Numbered from the stretch's first letter, positions 48,604-62,300 are shown. The stretch is 64,000 nucleotides of DNA from Lepraria neglecta (GCA_033220425.1 CM065650.1:4464001-4528000); one strand, 5' to 3'. The notes: generated by a model from the letters alone, not told the origin. Program-made: numbers and translations.

Positions 48604-50318
48604 ATGAAGAAACTCGGCCTCGGCAGGAAGAAGGACAACGGCGATGATGACTCCAACCGATCAGCTCTCTTTGGCGGTAGAAAAAGCAAGAGCCCGAATC
48701 CTCAAACCACGAACCCATATGCAAATTTGCCTTCACAAGCCGACGCCTACAATCAAGCAAAAGCGAGAGCTGGTGTACCGGGCTATGCACAACGCGGACC
48801 GACTCCACAACCCCCATCAGCTCAACAAGGCGGAAATGGGGGCATGAATGGGGGCTATCCAGACGACAAGAAGGGTAACCCATATGGAGATGAGAAGAAA
48901 TCAGGAGGTTACGGTGGTATGGGTAATGATCCTCCCCGGAATGGTGGCGGATATGGAGCCGATCGAGACGGTGCACAGAGTGGATACGGTGCAGATAGAT
49001 ATGGATCTGGAGGGTCTCATGCAGAGGGTGGGGGATCAAGATATGGACCTGGAGGCTATGGTGGTCTAGGGCGAACAACCAGCAATACAACGGCTACTAC
49101 AGATGACAATCGAGATGCCCTATTTGGTGGAGCGAAGGACAGAGTGCAGAAACAATCACAGCAGCAAATGGGATATGGAGCACCCCCACCTTATGAAGAA
49201 GGCCAGTCAGGAGGCTACGGGGAGAGCTCGGGCCCTACCTATCAAGCCTACGGAGATCGGCAATTGACTGCTGAGGAAGAAGAGGAGGAAGATGTTCAGG
49301 GTACGAAGCAGCAGATTCGATTTATTAAGCAAGAGGATGTTTCATCGACGAGGAATGCCTTACGGATTGCTGCTCAAGCCGAAGAGACGGGGATAAACAC
49401 TTTAGCGAGGATCGGAGCCCAGGGCGAGCGGATACACAAGTACGAATCCTATGATAAATCACCTTCAGGTCAAGACGCATTGCTGATGATGTATTAGCAC
49501 CGAAAAGAACCTCGACCTCACTTCAAATCACAATAGATCCGCTGAGGACAAAGCCAGGGAGCTCAAGACATTGAACAGAAGCATGTTCGCAGTCCATGTC
49601 TCGAACCCTTTCACAGCATCATCACGCCGCGAACAACGAGATGCAGATGTACTAGAGAGACATCAATTAGAGCGTGCGCAGAGGGAAGCTACACGCCGAG
49701 CAGGCTATGACACCGATCAACGCATGCAAAAAACCTTTAAGGACATTGGAAAGGTTGAGCCCAACGCCGCTGCCAAGAAGCAGGCGAGTCTAGCAGAGCG
49801 AGCGAAGTACCAATTTGAGGCTGACTCGGAGGACGATGAGATGGAAAATGGTATGTTCACTCCTCCCTTTCTCTCGAAGCCCCCGAAAACGCCTCACGAG
49901 TCGAAGCACCAATATTTTCGCTTTCTTTGAGATTTCGTTACTGACAATGCTTTCCGCTAGAAATTGATAGCAATCTCGATGCTCTTGGGGGAGCGGCTGC
50001 CCGTCTAAACGGTGTTGCAAGAGCTACAGGGAAAGAGTAAGTCCTTGACCTACTGTGACTGCTTGCTATCGGCGATAATGACAGTGTCCTGCAGGGTCGA
50101 TGAGCAGAATAAGATGTTGGAGAGAGTGAATGCCAAGGTAAGCCAGACCCGGTCACTGATTCGCCGAAGAATGAAAGCTGACTCTTCTCACAGAGTACCA
50201 AAGTCGATGACCAGGTATACATTTTCTTCCCTTGCTACCTCCCGTCTACGAGCATCTCTTCTTACTAAATCTCGATTAGATTGCTATGAACAGAGCAAGG
50301 CTCGATCGTTTTCACTGA
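48604..50318 (+). CDS. SEC9: Sec9/SNAP-25-type t-SNARE
   Basis: Sec9 pairs with Sso and Snc SNAREs to fuse secretory vesicles with the plasma membrane. Six exons (48604-49439, 49498-49850, 49961-50036, 50095-50137, 50194-50214, 50280-50318) give 455 residues with phases in agreement. The first ~240 residues are Gly/Tyr/Gln/Asp-rich and disordered. The Qb SNARE helix follows (STRNALRIAAQAEETGINTL, IGAQGERIHNTEKNL, where NTEKN is rebuilt across intron 1), then the linker LNRSMFAVHVSNPF. The Qc helix (IDSNLDALGGAAARLNGVAR, VDEQNKMLERVNAK) is spread over four small exons, including one of 21 bases. There is no membrane anchor or palmitoylation cysteine cluster, as in yeast Sec9. The last exon ends ARLDRFH. 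Confidence 0.95.
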
Positions 50319-51565
50319 TTTTGACCTCGAACGTTGCGAGCATTCTAGGCGCAAACGGAATACCATTTAATCTTGCCTCTTGGGGGAGGATTACCTGACC
50401 AGTCACTTTACTGCATTAGATAAAAAAATTGATGAATTGTGCAATATACTTTTCACTGTTCGATATTCTCCTGGCGTTGTTGAAACTGTACATTGCCCGT
50501 TCGCAGAGGTCAGGGAGCCTGGATGCCAATTATATCAGAACCAATAAGAAGTGGCAACGTTTGATATTGACTATCTATCCAGCCGCCATAAACACTTTAC
50601 ACGCGGTCATCACAACACAATGATGAGGCACCTTCCCTTTTTTAGTTTTTCATTTTCCGGCTTTGAACGTCGCATCCAACCTCACCTCGTCTCATCGACA
50701 CCCTTCCGAACAGTATCTAGGTATTGTTCTATTCAACCAGGTCTATCATAGATGGCCTTCCTCTTCACATAGTTGTACGTATCTTGGTTGGCTTTCAGCA
50801 TGTTTAATTGCAATTGCTAGGTCGTCGCGGACTTTGGCCTAGTTCCTGATCCTCGTTCTCGCCGCCGGCCTGATTCGTCAGCTCTTATTTGTCCAGAACA
50901 TGTCCTTCCTCAATTACCCTTTGCCTACGTGTGCCTACACCTCCATAGATATTCGATCGTTACGGCATTCTCGTCCTAGAGTCCTATAGCTTGGGATCGT
51001 ATTAGGTTGTAACGAGAACAAGTGTACAAAGTTGGAAAGCCACATGAGTCAATTCTCTTGCAAAGTCCACCCAAGGCTCGTGAAGCGCTGCCTCAAGTAA
51101 CTGTAGAAAATAACGCGACAGGAGGCTCGCATGTGGCATAAAATAGTATAAGGCTTGGAATTTGCGCCATTACAGAAACAATTCCCAGCTCGCAGATCTT
51201 CTAAGCAAGGAGTCCGGGATGCAGGCATGCCGGCTTTCGTTTATAGAAAGCCATAAACCCCGAGAATAGATATATGATTGTGAATATCGTCCCAATCGCA
51301 GTCGATATCAGGGTATCGCGGGTCGGCACTCGGTTTTATAGCTAGCGCTGCATTAGTGCCATGCAAAGTTGCAACCCTCCTACCTTTGTTTGTATTATCA
51401 CAAGATGACGGGTATGAAGCTCAGGATCAGGCCTGAGGGTTTCTTCTCTGTGACTCACACCGACAATGATGTCGCATTCCCTCATTTGGCACCCCTACTC
51501 GCCCCAATTCGAGGTATACAAGAGCCAACGGACCACCTTCATCCATCCGCAAGATTTCAGACACC
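50319..51565. other. intergenic, MFS promoter side
   Basis: About 1.2 kb with no supported gene. It should contain the 3' end of Sec9 and the promoter of the transporter gene. Confidence 0.45.
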
Positions 51566-53434
51566 ATGGCCTCGAACGAGCCAGCTCAAGTTCCTCAGTC
51601 AGATCAGAACACTCAGCCAAATGCCACCGCCGAGCCCGTCAGTGAGCAACCCGTCACCACTGACGTGGCTTACTCCGTCTTTAAGACATGGCAGAAAAAG
51701 ACCATAGTCCTTGCTGTGTCGGTAGCAGCAGTCTTCTCGCCAATGTCGACCACAATTTACCTTCCAGCCCTCAACCAGATAGCTAGTGATCTACATGTCA
51801 CCAGCTCTCAGATCAATTTGACGGTGACAACATTCTTGGTAGGCTTTTCTTGTTTCCAATCACAACTGTAACAGAAGCTGACCGATATCTAGATCCTGCA
51901 AGGCATCGCACCCATGATGATCGCTGGTTTCTCAGACAGCACAGGTAGGAGACCAGCCTACAATTTCTGCTTCATTGTCTACATTGCCGCAAACATTGGC
52001 TTGGCTCTACAAAGGAATTATGCCGCTTTACTAGTCCTACGCTGCATGCAAAGTGCAGGGAGCAGTGGAACTGTGGCCCTTTGCAATGGCGTCGTTGCCG
52101 ATATGGTCACTAGCGCAGAAAGAGGTATCTACATCGGTTACACATCCGCGACATCTATCATTGGTCCCATCATCGGGCCCATTCTTGGTGGGATCATTGC
52201 CCAGTATCTCGGATGGTGGTGGATCTTCTGGATCTTGACTATCTGGTCCGGGGCCACCTTTGTTCTCCTACTCTTATTTCTCCCGGAAACGTGTCGAAAG
52301 GTCGTTGGGGATGGCTCCATTCCACCACCAAAGTTGAACCAATCCTTGACAGGTATCATTCGCGAAAGAAACCGGGCCAGGGCTGGTATTGCAGTGGATG
52401 CAGCCCAACAGGAAGCCGTCCGCAAGAACTACCGCCTGCGTTTCCCCAATCCGCTGTCTACGCTGGTCATCGCGACCGACAAGGAAGGTGCTGCTCTACT
52501 CTACGCCACTACAACTGCCATACCTTCACAATTTGGGAAGATCTACGGCTTTGATGAACTCCAATTGGGCCTTGTCTACATTCCCTTTGGCTCTGGAAGC
52601 TTGATCTCTGCATTCACGACTGGAAAGATGATCGACTGGAATTATCGAAAGCATGCTAAGCGGAATGGTTTCCCGCTGACAAAGAATCGCTATCAAGACC
52701 TCACTAACTTTCCAATCGAGAGGGCACGTCTGGAAATTGCTCTCCCACTGCTCTATTTCTCCGTTCTCGGCATGATCGGATATGGTTGGGTATTAGACTT
52801 CAGAACAAACCTTGCTGGACCGCTCATTTTCCTCTTTATATTCGGTTATGGATCGATGGCGGCTTTTCAGGTCCTGCAAATCTTGATGATGTACGTATTT
52901 TCGGAGTCCAATTTTCCTCTTTTGACTTAAGTTCTGAGTTTTGAAGCATGTCTTGGGAGCCTCTGCTCTCTAGACATGTCTCAAGCCTCCAGATCCCGTC
53001 TTGAACAGGCAATACTGACTCCGAAATCATTATCTAGAGACATCTACCCTGGAGATGCAGCCGCAGCAACCGCGGCTAACAATCTATTCCGGTGTCTGCT
53101 TGGAGCCGGGTCAACGGCCGTTGTTGTTCCGATGATAGACAGAATGGGTGTGGGGTGGACATATACATTTGCCTCGCTTACATGGATGGCTTCCAGTCCT
53201 TGCCTATGGGCACTGATGTGGTATGGCCCTCGGTGGAGGAAAGCGAAGAAGTTGAAGAAAGACGAGAAGGAGAAGGCCAACGCTGAGAAAGCTGGCATGG
53301 AAGCTGAGAAATCAAGCGAGGCTGCAGAGCCAGAAACCATAAATGAAGACACTATGGATGGAAAGCAATTAGAAGAGACCGGGAAAGCAGCGGCGAAGGC
53401 ACCAACAGAGACACGGGATCAGGTCAAGGAATAG
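51566..53434 (+). CDS. MFS drug:H+ antiporter, DHA1/Qdr-like
   Basis: It is a plasma-membrane exporter of small molecules. Exons 51566-51838, 51893-52890 and 53038-53434, with introns of 54 and 147 bases, give 555 residues. After a ~45-residue soluble N-terminus come 12 hydrophobic spans. MFS signatures are visible: FSPMSTTIYLPALNQIASDL in span 1, GFSDSTGRRPAY (motif A), SERGIYIGYTSATSIIGPIIGPILGG (quoted in part: motif C region), and after the long central loop DIYPGDAAAATAANNLFRCL. The end is a Lys/Glu-rich cytoplasmic tail. The span order and the GPILGG motif are those of the DHA1 12-spanner family (Qdr, Flu1). The substrate is unknown. The 147-base intron could hide a small extra exon, but the simple join gives an unbroken family sequence. 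Confidence 0.9.
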
Positions 53435-53792
53435 ACCGCGTCAGCGAATGATCTGTAGAATGAGAAGCATTCATATCAATCGCTTACACTCGTAGACCTA
53501 TCTCGTCCGCTTCCATCCGTGGATGTACCTAGATGAATAGTAATCATATAACACTAAGCTCAACTTGGGAGGAATCTTCATTCTTCCAGGCGCTAATGCA
53601 TGATGGCTTTCAAGTCCTTAAATCCGCCTTCACGACCTCGAGATCACTTTCAGCATCGGAAAATGGCCGTCACAAGACACCGACGTGCAGGGCACCTCAG
53701 GCTACAAAAGCGAGAGCTTCACCCTCCTTGATAGCAATAACAACGATCATTGAACCTCCAATACCAGACGCCTCCATCTCAAAACACTTGCA
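53435..53792. other. intergenic between MFS and hydrolase genes
   Basis: A short same-strand gap that would hold the promoter of the hydrolase gene. No element was recognised. Confidence 0.45.
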
Positions 53793-54886
53793 ATGGCAGA
53801 ACTCGACAAAGCATGCTGCTCTCTACCAGCAGTCACGACTCATGATTACAAGCCTAAAGGCTCATACACTGATATTGCAGGCTTGAAGACATGTGAGTAA
53901 ACCGCTCTTACCCCTTGAGCATCACCAATTGCCAACCTCACTACCCACCAGATGTCACCGGCTCCACCTCCAGAACCCTCGGCATCATAGCCGTCTACGA
54001 CGTCTTCGGCGAAATGCCACAGACTCTACAAGGCGCGGACAGAATGGCTGAGAGTGTAGGAGCCCTGGTCCTCATGCCAGACTTCTTCAAAGGCGAGCCA
54101 TTGCCGCTTAGCCTTTATCCACCGGATACAGATGAGAAGAAGAAGACGGCTATGAGTTTCATGGCAACGACTGCGAATGTTGATGGGAATGTTGTGAAGC
54201 TTGTTGAGGTGGTGAAGGAGGCGAAGGGGAAGGGTGAGTATGGGAGTGTGAAGAGTTGGGGGACTTATGGGCTTTGTTGGGGTGGGAAGGTATGTTGGCT
54301 TCAATACTTGTGATGTATTAGGCTCTGGGGCATTGGAGGCAAGGAGTGAAGAAGGGGCGTGATGATCATGGGCTAACAGAGCTTCATTACAGGTTTCAAT
54401 ACTCGCATCTGGGGCAGATACCGAATTCAAGGCGTCGGGAACAGCACATCCTGGGTAAGTAAGCTCTCGCTGGCACTCAGAGCCTCAACCTTCCACCTCT
54501 ACGCTAGGTTTTGATTCGAGCTATGTGCCCTGCTGACCATGATAATAGACGCCTGGCAGTCGATGACGTCAAAAAGCTCACTGTCCCATTCTGCTGCCTC
54601 TTCTCAAAAGAAGACGGAACTCTAGAGCTGGTGGAGGACTACATAAAGGCCCTTGAGAAGAGCAAAGAGAACTACGTTGAGAAGTACAGCTCGATGCACC
54701 ATGGATGGATGGGTGCTAGAGCCTTCCTTGAGGATTCGGAGAATCTTAAGGATTATGAGAGAGGGTAATGCTCCCCCATTGAGCATGTCACTTAAGTTTC
54801 TATGTTGTATAAGTTTCTATGTTGTACTGACTGTTAGGCTAAATAGGTACAATCAGCTTGCCAGCTTCTTCACTAAACACTTATGA
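53793..54886 (+). CDS. dienelactone hydrolase family protein
   Basis: This is an alpha/beta hydrolase of the carboxymethylenebutenolidase type, which in bacteria opens dienelactones during aromatic breakdown; fungal members are largely uncharacterised. Five exons (53793-53892, 53952-54289, 54393-54454, 54549-54764, 54847-54886) give 251 residues, the usual family length. The nucleophile is a cysteine in GLCWGGK (about C142), the acid is probably in FSKEDG (about D189), and the histidine is in MHHGWMGARA (about 217-218). The N-terminal CCSLPAV and the YDVFGEMPQTLQGADRMAE segment are also typical. It lies 358 bases downstream of the MFS gene on the same strand; the two may serve one small-compound pathway, an inference from position only. 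Confidence 0.92.
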
Positions 54887-55560
54887 TGCGACAAGGTCCC
54901 AACATTCGAGCTTCACCCGACTTTCATGGTCATAGCCCGAATTAATGACTAGAAGTGATGGCTTGTCACTTAGCTTGAGATGAGACGACCCGGGATGATG
55001 AGCCTCCCACTTGCTGCACTCATGGATTAGATTTCTTCACAAATTGGCCTTCATGCATCGTCTTTGATACGTTTTGTGACACCAAGCACCTTTACGATTA
55101 CCATGAGCAGACTCGCCGATCTTCCGCTTCTGCTGCCAACAACTCTAAACCGGCGGACTTCCATTTCTTTTTCTCTTTCTCCTCCATTCGGGATGCGGTT
55201 TGATCTTCACTCTCGGAGAACATTTTTCTTCACCACACTGACCTTTGATTCATGCACAGCGCTGACCATGACTAGAAAGTTTTAGTCACATGTTGTCTCG
55301 TCGTCATTCAATACTAGACTTTGTTTGCCAACAGCATGAAGCCCACCAGAATGATTGAGTACACTCACAACGTAGAGACGAACTCCATACCCGTGGTATG
55401 TATCGCTACATTTGATCCATCTATTGAATACCCCTTCTCTTTCTCCCTCTTCCTATATATACATATCCATACGAAAACCAAGTGTCGGTCTTCCATCTGG
55501 AACAACACACTATCTCTGCAACGCGTACCCAAGATGGAAAATCGCAAGAACTCACCACCT
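54887..55560. other. intergenic, nothing confidently coding
   Basis: Short overlapping frames without motifs. The right end may hold a further decayed 5' part of the fossil gene that follows. Confidence 0.4.
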
Positions 55561-57560
55561 CCACCACCATGCCTCACTCCAACAAGGCTAGCCTGAATGC
55601 CCACATGCAAGGCCACGGACTGCTCGAGGAGTCTCTTTCCTGTCTACGATACCGAATGGAAAAAATATTGGGTGAACATGCCAGGCGTTCTCCGATCGAT
55701 TCGCAGTCAAGAGAACGCCGACAATACCTCCAGGCAGCTTGTGACCTTTCTTGACGGCTAGCTCGCTGGGTTCACTTACTCACATCACATTCTTGACCTA
55801 CAGAAACTACGAAAGGTCAATTTAGGAAGCACTCCACTACAGTATGGTGTGCAAACTGTCACCAACGATGATTTGAGTGGATATCATCTCCCAACATCTT
55901 CTGAATCAACGAAGACATTTTCGGTAAGCTGCAAGCGAAGTATTCACAACGAACAGCCCCTTATATCACATCAGTCTTCTGGACCTGATTTTCATCTGAA
56001 TATGTCATTTGGGTGCCTCTCTCAAGCTTATTCCCACAGAGCGTGATATGAATCATCACCTCAATTTCTACATCGGCACCTCCCGTTCACCCTCACCACA
56101 TTACACTCTCACGCATCATTTTTCCGCCTCCAGAATGTTTCAAGTTCGACCAGTACAGTGTTGTTACTCACCTGGAGCTTCGGTAGTGCCGATTTGCCGT
56201 CGAGAACAGAGCTCCTAAAGCCCACCTCGGGGCGATGCAAACAGCTCATGGCCTACGGAGTCTACGAACCTGAACCACTTCAGACTGTCGAAGCTCAAGC
56301 CTTTTGCGTTTCTCTTCATTCTTAGAAAGGGAGTGAGTAGTAGAGACCCTCAGACCAACATGGATAACCGGATTATGCTATAAGGTAATGCGAGACTCAG
56401 TATTGCCGATCCCAAGCACAAGTACAAAAGGTGCCTTCAAAGCGGTCACGAATAAAGAATTGGCTTTCTATTTGAGTTTCAACTGAGACGACCATCCTCA
56501 TCCTTGTGCTTATGCTCGTCCTTAATATTGAGGCAGCATATAGCTAACTTTTCTTCAACATCGCTTGTCGGCTATTACGGTCCCAAAGGCCAAAGTGCAA
56601 TCCCAGCTCCTTAAGGTCCAAAAATGTCTCTCGTACTATACCGTCTAACGATGATTGACAGGAGGGAACTATTCACGAGGCATTTGTCTGCTGAAATTAG
56701 AAGTTTTGAACTTCTACGATTCATTGGAGTTCCTATATACAAACACAGCGTGCTCATGCCAGGTGTGGCCATCTTATCTTGGAAAACTCGGGAGAGAATG
56801 ATGTGCTGAGACCGCCAGCAAGACGATGAGAGGTGGCCAGCGTACCGGGTCGCTGGTGTTGAGGAAGGACTAGCCAGATCTTTGGACCTTATGGATATGC
56901 CCAGAGCTTTGTCATCTATAAGTCTAAGGCTCCAAAGCATTTCCACCTCAGATGGCCTACATCTTCAACTTCAACGGCTGATGTGCGAATGCGCCTAACG
57001 GCAACGACCTCAGAGGGGTTTCCCTTGCAGGGCATCGCATTCGCCTACACAACCCAGAGATATTCGTTGGTGAGATCATCACATCCGAGAGGCGTCAAAG
57101 CCCAACTTTCTGGACCCAGGTTTTCACAACGGAGTTCGTCTACTTGATTCTGGCGTCAGCCTTTCCGCTTGCTCTTGTGACCGATTCCGCTTTCCTTCAC
57201 TGGGGCAACATGGGAGCCATGGCCCTCGATGGTCTCAACACAGCCAGCACCCTCACCTTACATGAATGGTACCGAAAGTAGCGTTACCAGCGGTCTACCG
57301 AGAGCGAGCAGAAGGTGCTGGACAAGCTTTTGGAAAAAGAGATATTGTTTCTTCGAGAAGAGCTCGCAAAGCAAAAAAAAGCGCAGTCACGGGCTTTTTC
57401 CTACGAATTCCACGAATGACATCAAGCGGTTGTGATCCCAGCTGCTAAAGTGCTACATGATCGATCAAGTCTATCAATGAATTTCGAAACTTCGAACATG
57501 ATTGAGGCGAACGTAGCCCTTCCTGGTCTCCCAAAACAGCGTGACTTAATTTGCCAGCTG
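55561..57560 (+). pseudogene. decayed gene of about 2 kb, family unknown
   Basis: Several plus-strand stretches, in more than one frame and separated by interruptions, read as pieces of one large protein. Seen in order: VYDTEWKKYW near 55.6 kb, a piece with EIRSFELLRFIGVPIYKHSV near 56.7 kb, EEGLARSLDLMDMPRALS near 56.9 kb, a segment with VTDSAFLHWGNMGAMALDGL near 57.2 kb, a coiled coil (QKVLDKLLEKEILFLREEL) and ANVALPGLPKQRDLICQLIR near 57.5 kb. The order and steady composition argue against chance. There are several breaks, so it is treated as a fossil. I could not assign a family; no polymerase, integrase or capsid motif was recognised. Confidence 0.5.
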
Positions 57561-59280
57561 ATTCGCAATGCCACCCGTACAGAGAGGAGACCAGGCTAAA
57601 ACGGGTGCCATCCAAGGAATCCCCAAGAGCCGGAAATATACTAGCATAGTGCTAGGGCAAGTCGAGACAGGCTACTATTTGTAAGCTATCCGAGAAAGAA
57701 AGATCCCTTATCATTGATATGGGCAGCCATGCTCAGGACGACTCGATTTCCCCGGCAGCTCCCTGTGCAATACACTTCAAACGCGAAGAACTTGAGGTCC
57801 CTACTCGTAAATTAGTGGGTCAACAATCCAGGGCCAGTGTCTTCGAAGACGCGGCAAAGCGGTGCTGAGAACTGCGTCACTTGGCATTGTCGATGACCAG
57901 GGATAGTGACGTCCCTCATTGCAAGGTACGTTCGTTGTATTAACAGCTAGTGACATCGAAATACAACTCGAAGCAGCGCAGCGAGAGACAGCAATTGAGA
58001 GAAGCGCTACGGTCAGATGTGCGGGCCCGCCTGTGCTCTTCGTCATGGCCGGTCAAACCAAACTCGACGCCAAAAACAAGACAATCAAGTCCCTACGTCG
58101 CAAGTCAAAGAACGGAAAGGTCTTCCATGGCTCCACGCCCATTCTAGCCCAAATCCTCATTCCGGTCTCGGATCGAGCAAGAGCTATTACAAGCTACCAC
58201 CTTAAGATATTAATTGACAATCACCGTGGCCATAGAATAGATGTCGATCATCAAAAACCATTTCGACAATGGCAGGGCGAGTCACGGCCATCACACTGAC
58301 TAAGGATTTGTCGAGCTTCGGGCAATCCTCCCCGCTAGTATACATGGATCGGCATGAGGTCCAAGAGTTCGTCAATTGACGAGAAGGGAAATCACCTGGC
58401 AAATTTTGGCCTCGATGGCACGCTTTGGAACTATCGAGGCCAAAAAAAAACGTGAGGCCGCCAAGACCTAACACATTCTCCCCAGCACCCATGCAACACT
58501 AATTCCAATCCCCTATCGACGACGCTTTCAAAATAGTGTTCTCTCCATTTGCGACTCGAGACTGTGCCCAGATCTACACCTATTCAGCTTATATTCGAAA
58601 TCATTGCCACGTTAGGCTCATCGCCCTTTCTCAGGTACACCTCGCTTCCGCCATCGAGCCACCCCGGCTCCACGCTAGATCAGCACCACGAACAACCCAT
58701 CAATGGCTGGTAGTCGAGCATCGGACTTTGAGTACCAAGCCGAAATTTTTTCAGAGCAAGACAGCTACTACCAACAATATCGATCACTATCCCCCTCGCG
58801 AAATTCTGCTGGAAACCTACCTTTCGAAGGCGCGTGCCTGAGTACATGTAAACAAATCGAACGACAAGACAGACCTTTGTCCGCAAATCAAATCACGAAA
58901 TCATGAGCTGGTATACCAGCATTCCCACCGCCCTTTTTATGGCCAAAACCGGCAACTCTGCGCGCCTTCGGGAATTCGAAACTCCCCCTTTTTTGGGCAG
59001 TACCACCATCTGCCTCCCTCGGATTGATCAGCCGCGGACTGGACCCCGTCGGCTGCATTCGGCTTCTCACTCGTCACGAACGGCACCAAGCTGCACGATA
59101 TGAGACGCATTAGCCATATATTCGTATTTAACGAAGGCAAATCAATTCCTAAGTGATCTAATTTTATATAAGACAGCGGCAGATCACTACTCGCTAGAGC
59201 CGGATATACCTATGGAGCTCGAAGATATATTCTAAAGTGCTCACTTTATTGCAGTAGCAGTAGAGACTAACAGGAATAGA
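57561..59280. other. gene-poor tract with possible remnants
   Basis: The frame 57919-58299 (plus, 126 codons) and a minus-strand piece near 58937-59140 read partly like protein, but neither has a recognised family, splice chain or neighbour. They may be further decayed fragments. Confidence 0.35.
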
Positions 59281-59350
59281 GCTCGGATGGATACAGCTAT
59301 CACTACGATGCAAGCTCGGATGGATACAGCTATGACTGTGATGCAAGCTC
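59281..59350 (+). repeat. second fragment of the 33-bp coiled-coil repeat
   Basis: Two units of the same 33-bp repeat as at 47.9-48.0 kb, now on the plus strand, encoding (A)RMDTAI-type residues. After the second unit the similarity stops, so only a fragment of the gene family is here. Confidence 0.85.
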
Positions 59351-62300
59351 AGTCATCGTCTCACATTATTCATCGAAAGTGGTAATCGCATCACCATGGA
59401 TGCATTGAACATGCAACAATTGTCCTCTTAAATAGTTCATCGCTATTAAACTCAATGCTCAACGTCACGGGCATGCTCACAGGTAACACTTCGAAAGAAG
59501 AATATGGTCTTTCGCCAACATCGTGGACCCTAAGTGATAAAGATCTTATCAAATTTTTTCGACTGCAGCAGCCATACTTGGAACATGCCACTTCGTCATC
59601 TCAACTACTTAATCGAATACGACATATACCTACGCAAGACGAACCTTGCTAACTACCCCAAAATCCTTTTCAGGGATCTAACACAGCTTGCACTTTTGCT
59701 CGGACTTGCGGATGTGTCAGTGCTGTCCTCAAGTCTCATGGCCCACTTTCAAAAACACCATCGCCGCAAAATGGCGCCACTCATCGTCATCGGTCACGAC
59801 CTGGACAACAAAGATAAAATCCTCACTGAGATGCTTGGCGACAATCCATGAAGAATGAGTATCATCCTTTCGATGGACACGCAGCGCATTGTGAAGGAGT
59901 GCGAAGGAGTGTCTAGCCGACAACTTCAAACCTTCTCGAGAGTCCTAGAAGAAGTTAGCATGACCTGAGTGATTGACAGTGGCAGAACGGAGCGATAACG
60001 TTGAACCTTGTCATACTATTGCACAGACGCTCAACAATGCCAGAAGGAATGACAACCATGACAACCATGACAACCATGACTACCATGACTACCATGGCTA
60101 CCATGATGGTTTAGACAGCTCTCAATCGAGATTCTTGTCATCTACAAAACCGCGCTTACTTCAGGAGCTTCGTGGTTTCACAAATACACGGCAAGGTATA
60201 GCTTTTGTAGGCAGCCAACATTGCAAGAACGCTGGCTAGCTTGCCTGTTTGCGAATTTTCCGCCACTCCAGTTTTGCTGTTAGTCAACCACTGAATCAGC
60301 CAAGAGGCCATTGCGATATTTGACAGCAACAACGCTGCCATAGTCTGCAATAAGCACCATAAAGTGGTTATCAGCACCTGTACTTATCTAATTAGAGACC
60401 CCAGCCGTCCAAACCAGTGGGATACTGCAATGAAAGAACAGCGCACGACTCGAGAACTAAAGAGCCTGGATGATTCAGGTGGCTGTAATCAGCGGAGTAG
60501 TATTCGAAGAATTGATCTTGTCTACCTGGGTATTGCTAAAATGCATAAACGTCGTTGATGCTGATATCTCCCATCAGTGGACGTGCTCTTCGTAAATTAA
60601 GGCAGTGGCATTTGCAGGTTGAGCCCAATCTACCTGTAAGGTCTTCTGGTGCACATGATGACTCCTTTGTTGTTCACATGCTTGGCTTTCGCATCACGAT
60701 CGACAATCCCGGATTTTTTACAGATTCACGGTCAAGGCTAAGCGCTCTGTCATTTGCGCGCATTCTCACCGGCTCGGATGACATCGGGACAGCTAATGAG
60801 AAAGCAGAAAGTCAAAGCAAGATTTATGGAGTACAAGGACTTGGGCTTCCTGCCCTTCTTCAATATACCGCGTTTGACGTAGAACGGTGCGACACATCGG
60901 ACCGCTGCTTCAACAGCTTTTTTTATAACATACTTCATCTTTGTACTCTTCTTGCTTCCCGTTTCCACTCGGACTTCTGCCAGAAACCTGATGCAAAGCC
61001 CCGCGGTCTTATCTTTGCAAGTGGCAAACAGTGCCGGGATTAAAAGTGCAACCAATGGCCCCAGGCCAGGAAAACTTTTATCCTTCAAGAGCAGCTTGTT
61101 GCTGTAAAGCGTGAGATCGAGGAGTTGTAGGGGCTATTGGAGCAGCAGGGAAGGGAGCATGAGTAGAAGGAGTTGTAGGAGAGAGAGAGATGGTCTGCGA
61201 CCACTGGTCGCAACGAATGGGGCAATATTAGGAGCCGTCGCTCTGTATTGATATACGCAAATCACTCATGATGGCTAGCTGTGCTTGAGGCAGTACTGAC
61301 TATTCACAGACAGGAGGATGACTCGAATGACTCGCAGTGGAGGGCAAGTTGGATGACAATCTGGACTGAGAATATGGGAAACACGTCGCGCTGGCAAAAT
61401 TCTACGTCATTAGTCTAGGCGCATAATAGTGTCAAGGATTCTAGGAGGCTTACCGCAGGATGAGCTCGTCTCCATCTTGAATTTCACAAAGACACTCGCC
61501 AGCCGCGCTAAAAGTATCACTATACAGAGCTCGAAGGCTAGCGGTGGAGAATGACCAGACTGAACCCTTTATTTCAGCCATCACAACGAAGTGGTGAGAG
61601 ACCAGCCTTGCGGGAATGAATTTTGCAGAAGGACATAACCACTTCAGAAACAAGAAAAAGCGAACTAGTGGAAGATAGTCTGGCCTTCAAAGGCATCAGG
61701 TGAGATTCAGTACTCTTTGACTTTAAAACTGGGAAGGGATCGATCGCCTTTGAGATATGCAAGCTTGCGTTTGGTCGTGTGGGCGAAAGTGCGGGACGAG
61801 AGACTAGAAGTTGCAAAGACGAGTGAGAGAAAGAAGCAGAGGGCAGAGGAAGACTTGCGCAACGCACATGGAAGCTAGGTGCCTCACATGATCGAGGATG
61901 GATTTGAAATGTTGAATAATGCCTGGGAAGTCGACACCACAAAATTTTCTCCGGCATAGCGAGGATTAGGAAGCTGAGATTAGGCCGCCCTAAGCCACCT
62001 TCATCGTATGTTCCATTAGAAGGAGAATACAGTTGACGGGGAAGTCGGCTGGAAGCATTTTGAATTACCACCTATCACGAGAAAAAAACTTATCGGACTG
62101 CTCCGCAATGCTTTCCGTCCATCACCACAGACAATGGGATCTCAACGGTCATTCCAGTGGACACCTTCCGGGATTTATCACAATCAATTAAGACATTAAG
62201 GAATTATGAGAGAGATTTAGGAGCAGAGGGATGGGGAAAGGCTAGTAGCATATGAGGCAAGCACTCGGAAGACCTTGTACCGCTTTCGGAGAGTTTGATG

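Noticed and set aside
60555-61043. 162-codon plus-strand frame
   Set aside because: Partly matched by an opposing 112-codon frame; no motif. It could be a remnant but cannot be supported.
61574-62071. 165-codon minus-strand frame
   Set aside because: Ser/Leu/Pro-rich, no domain, no neighbours, and no sign of splicing or a signal peptide.
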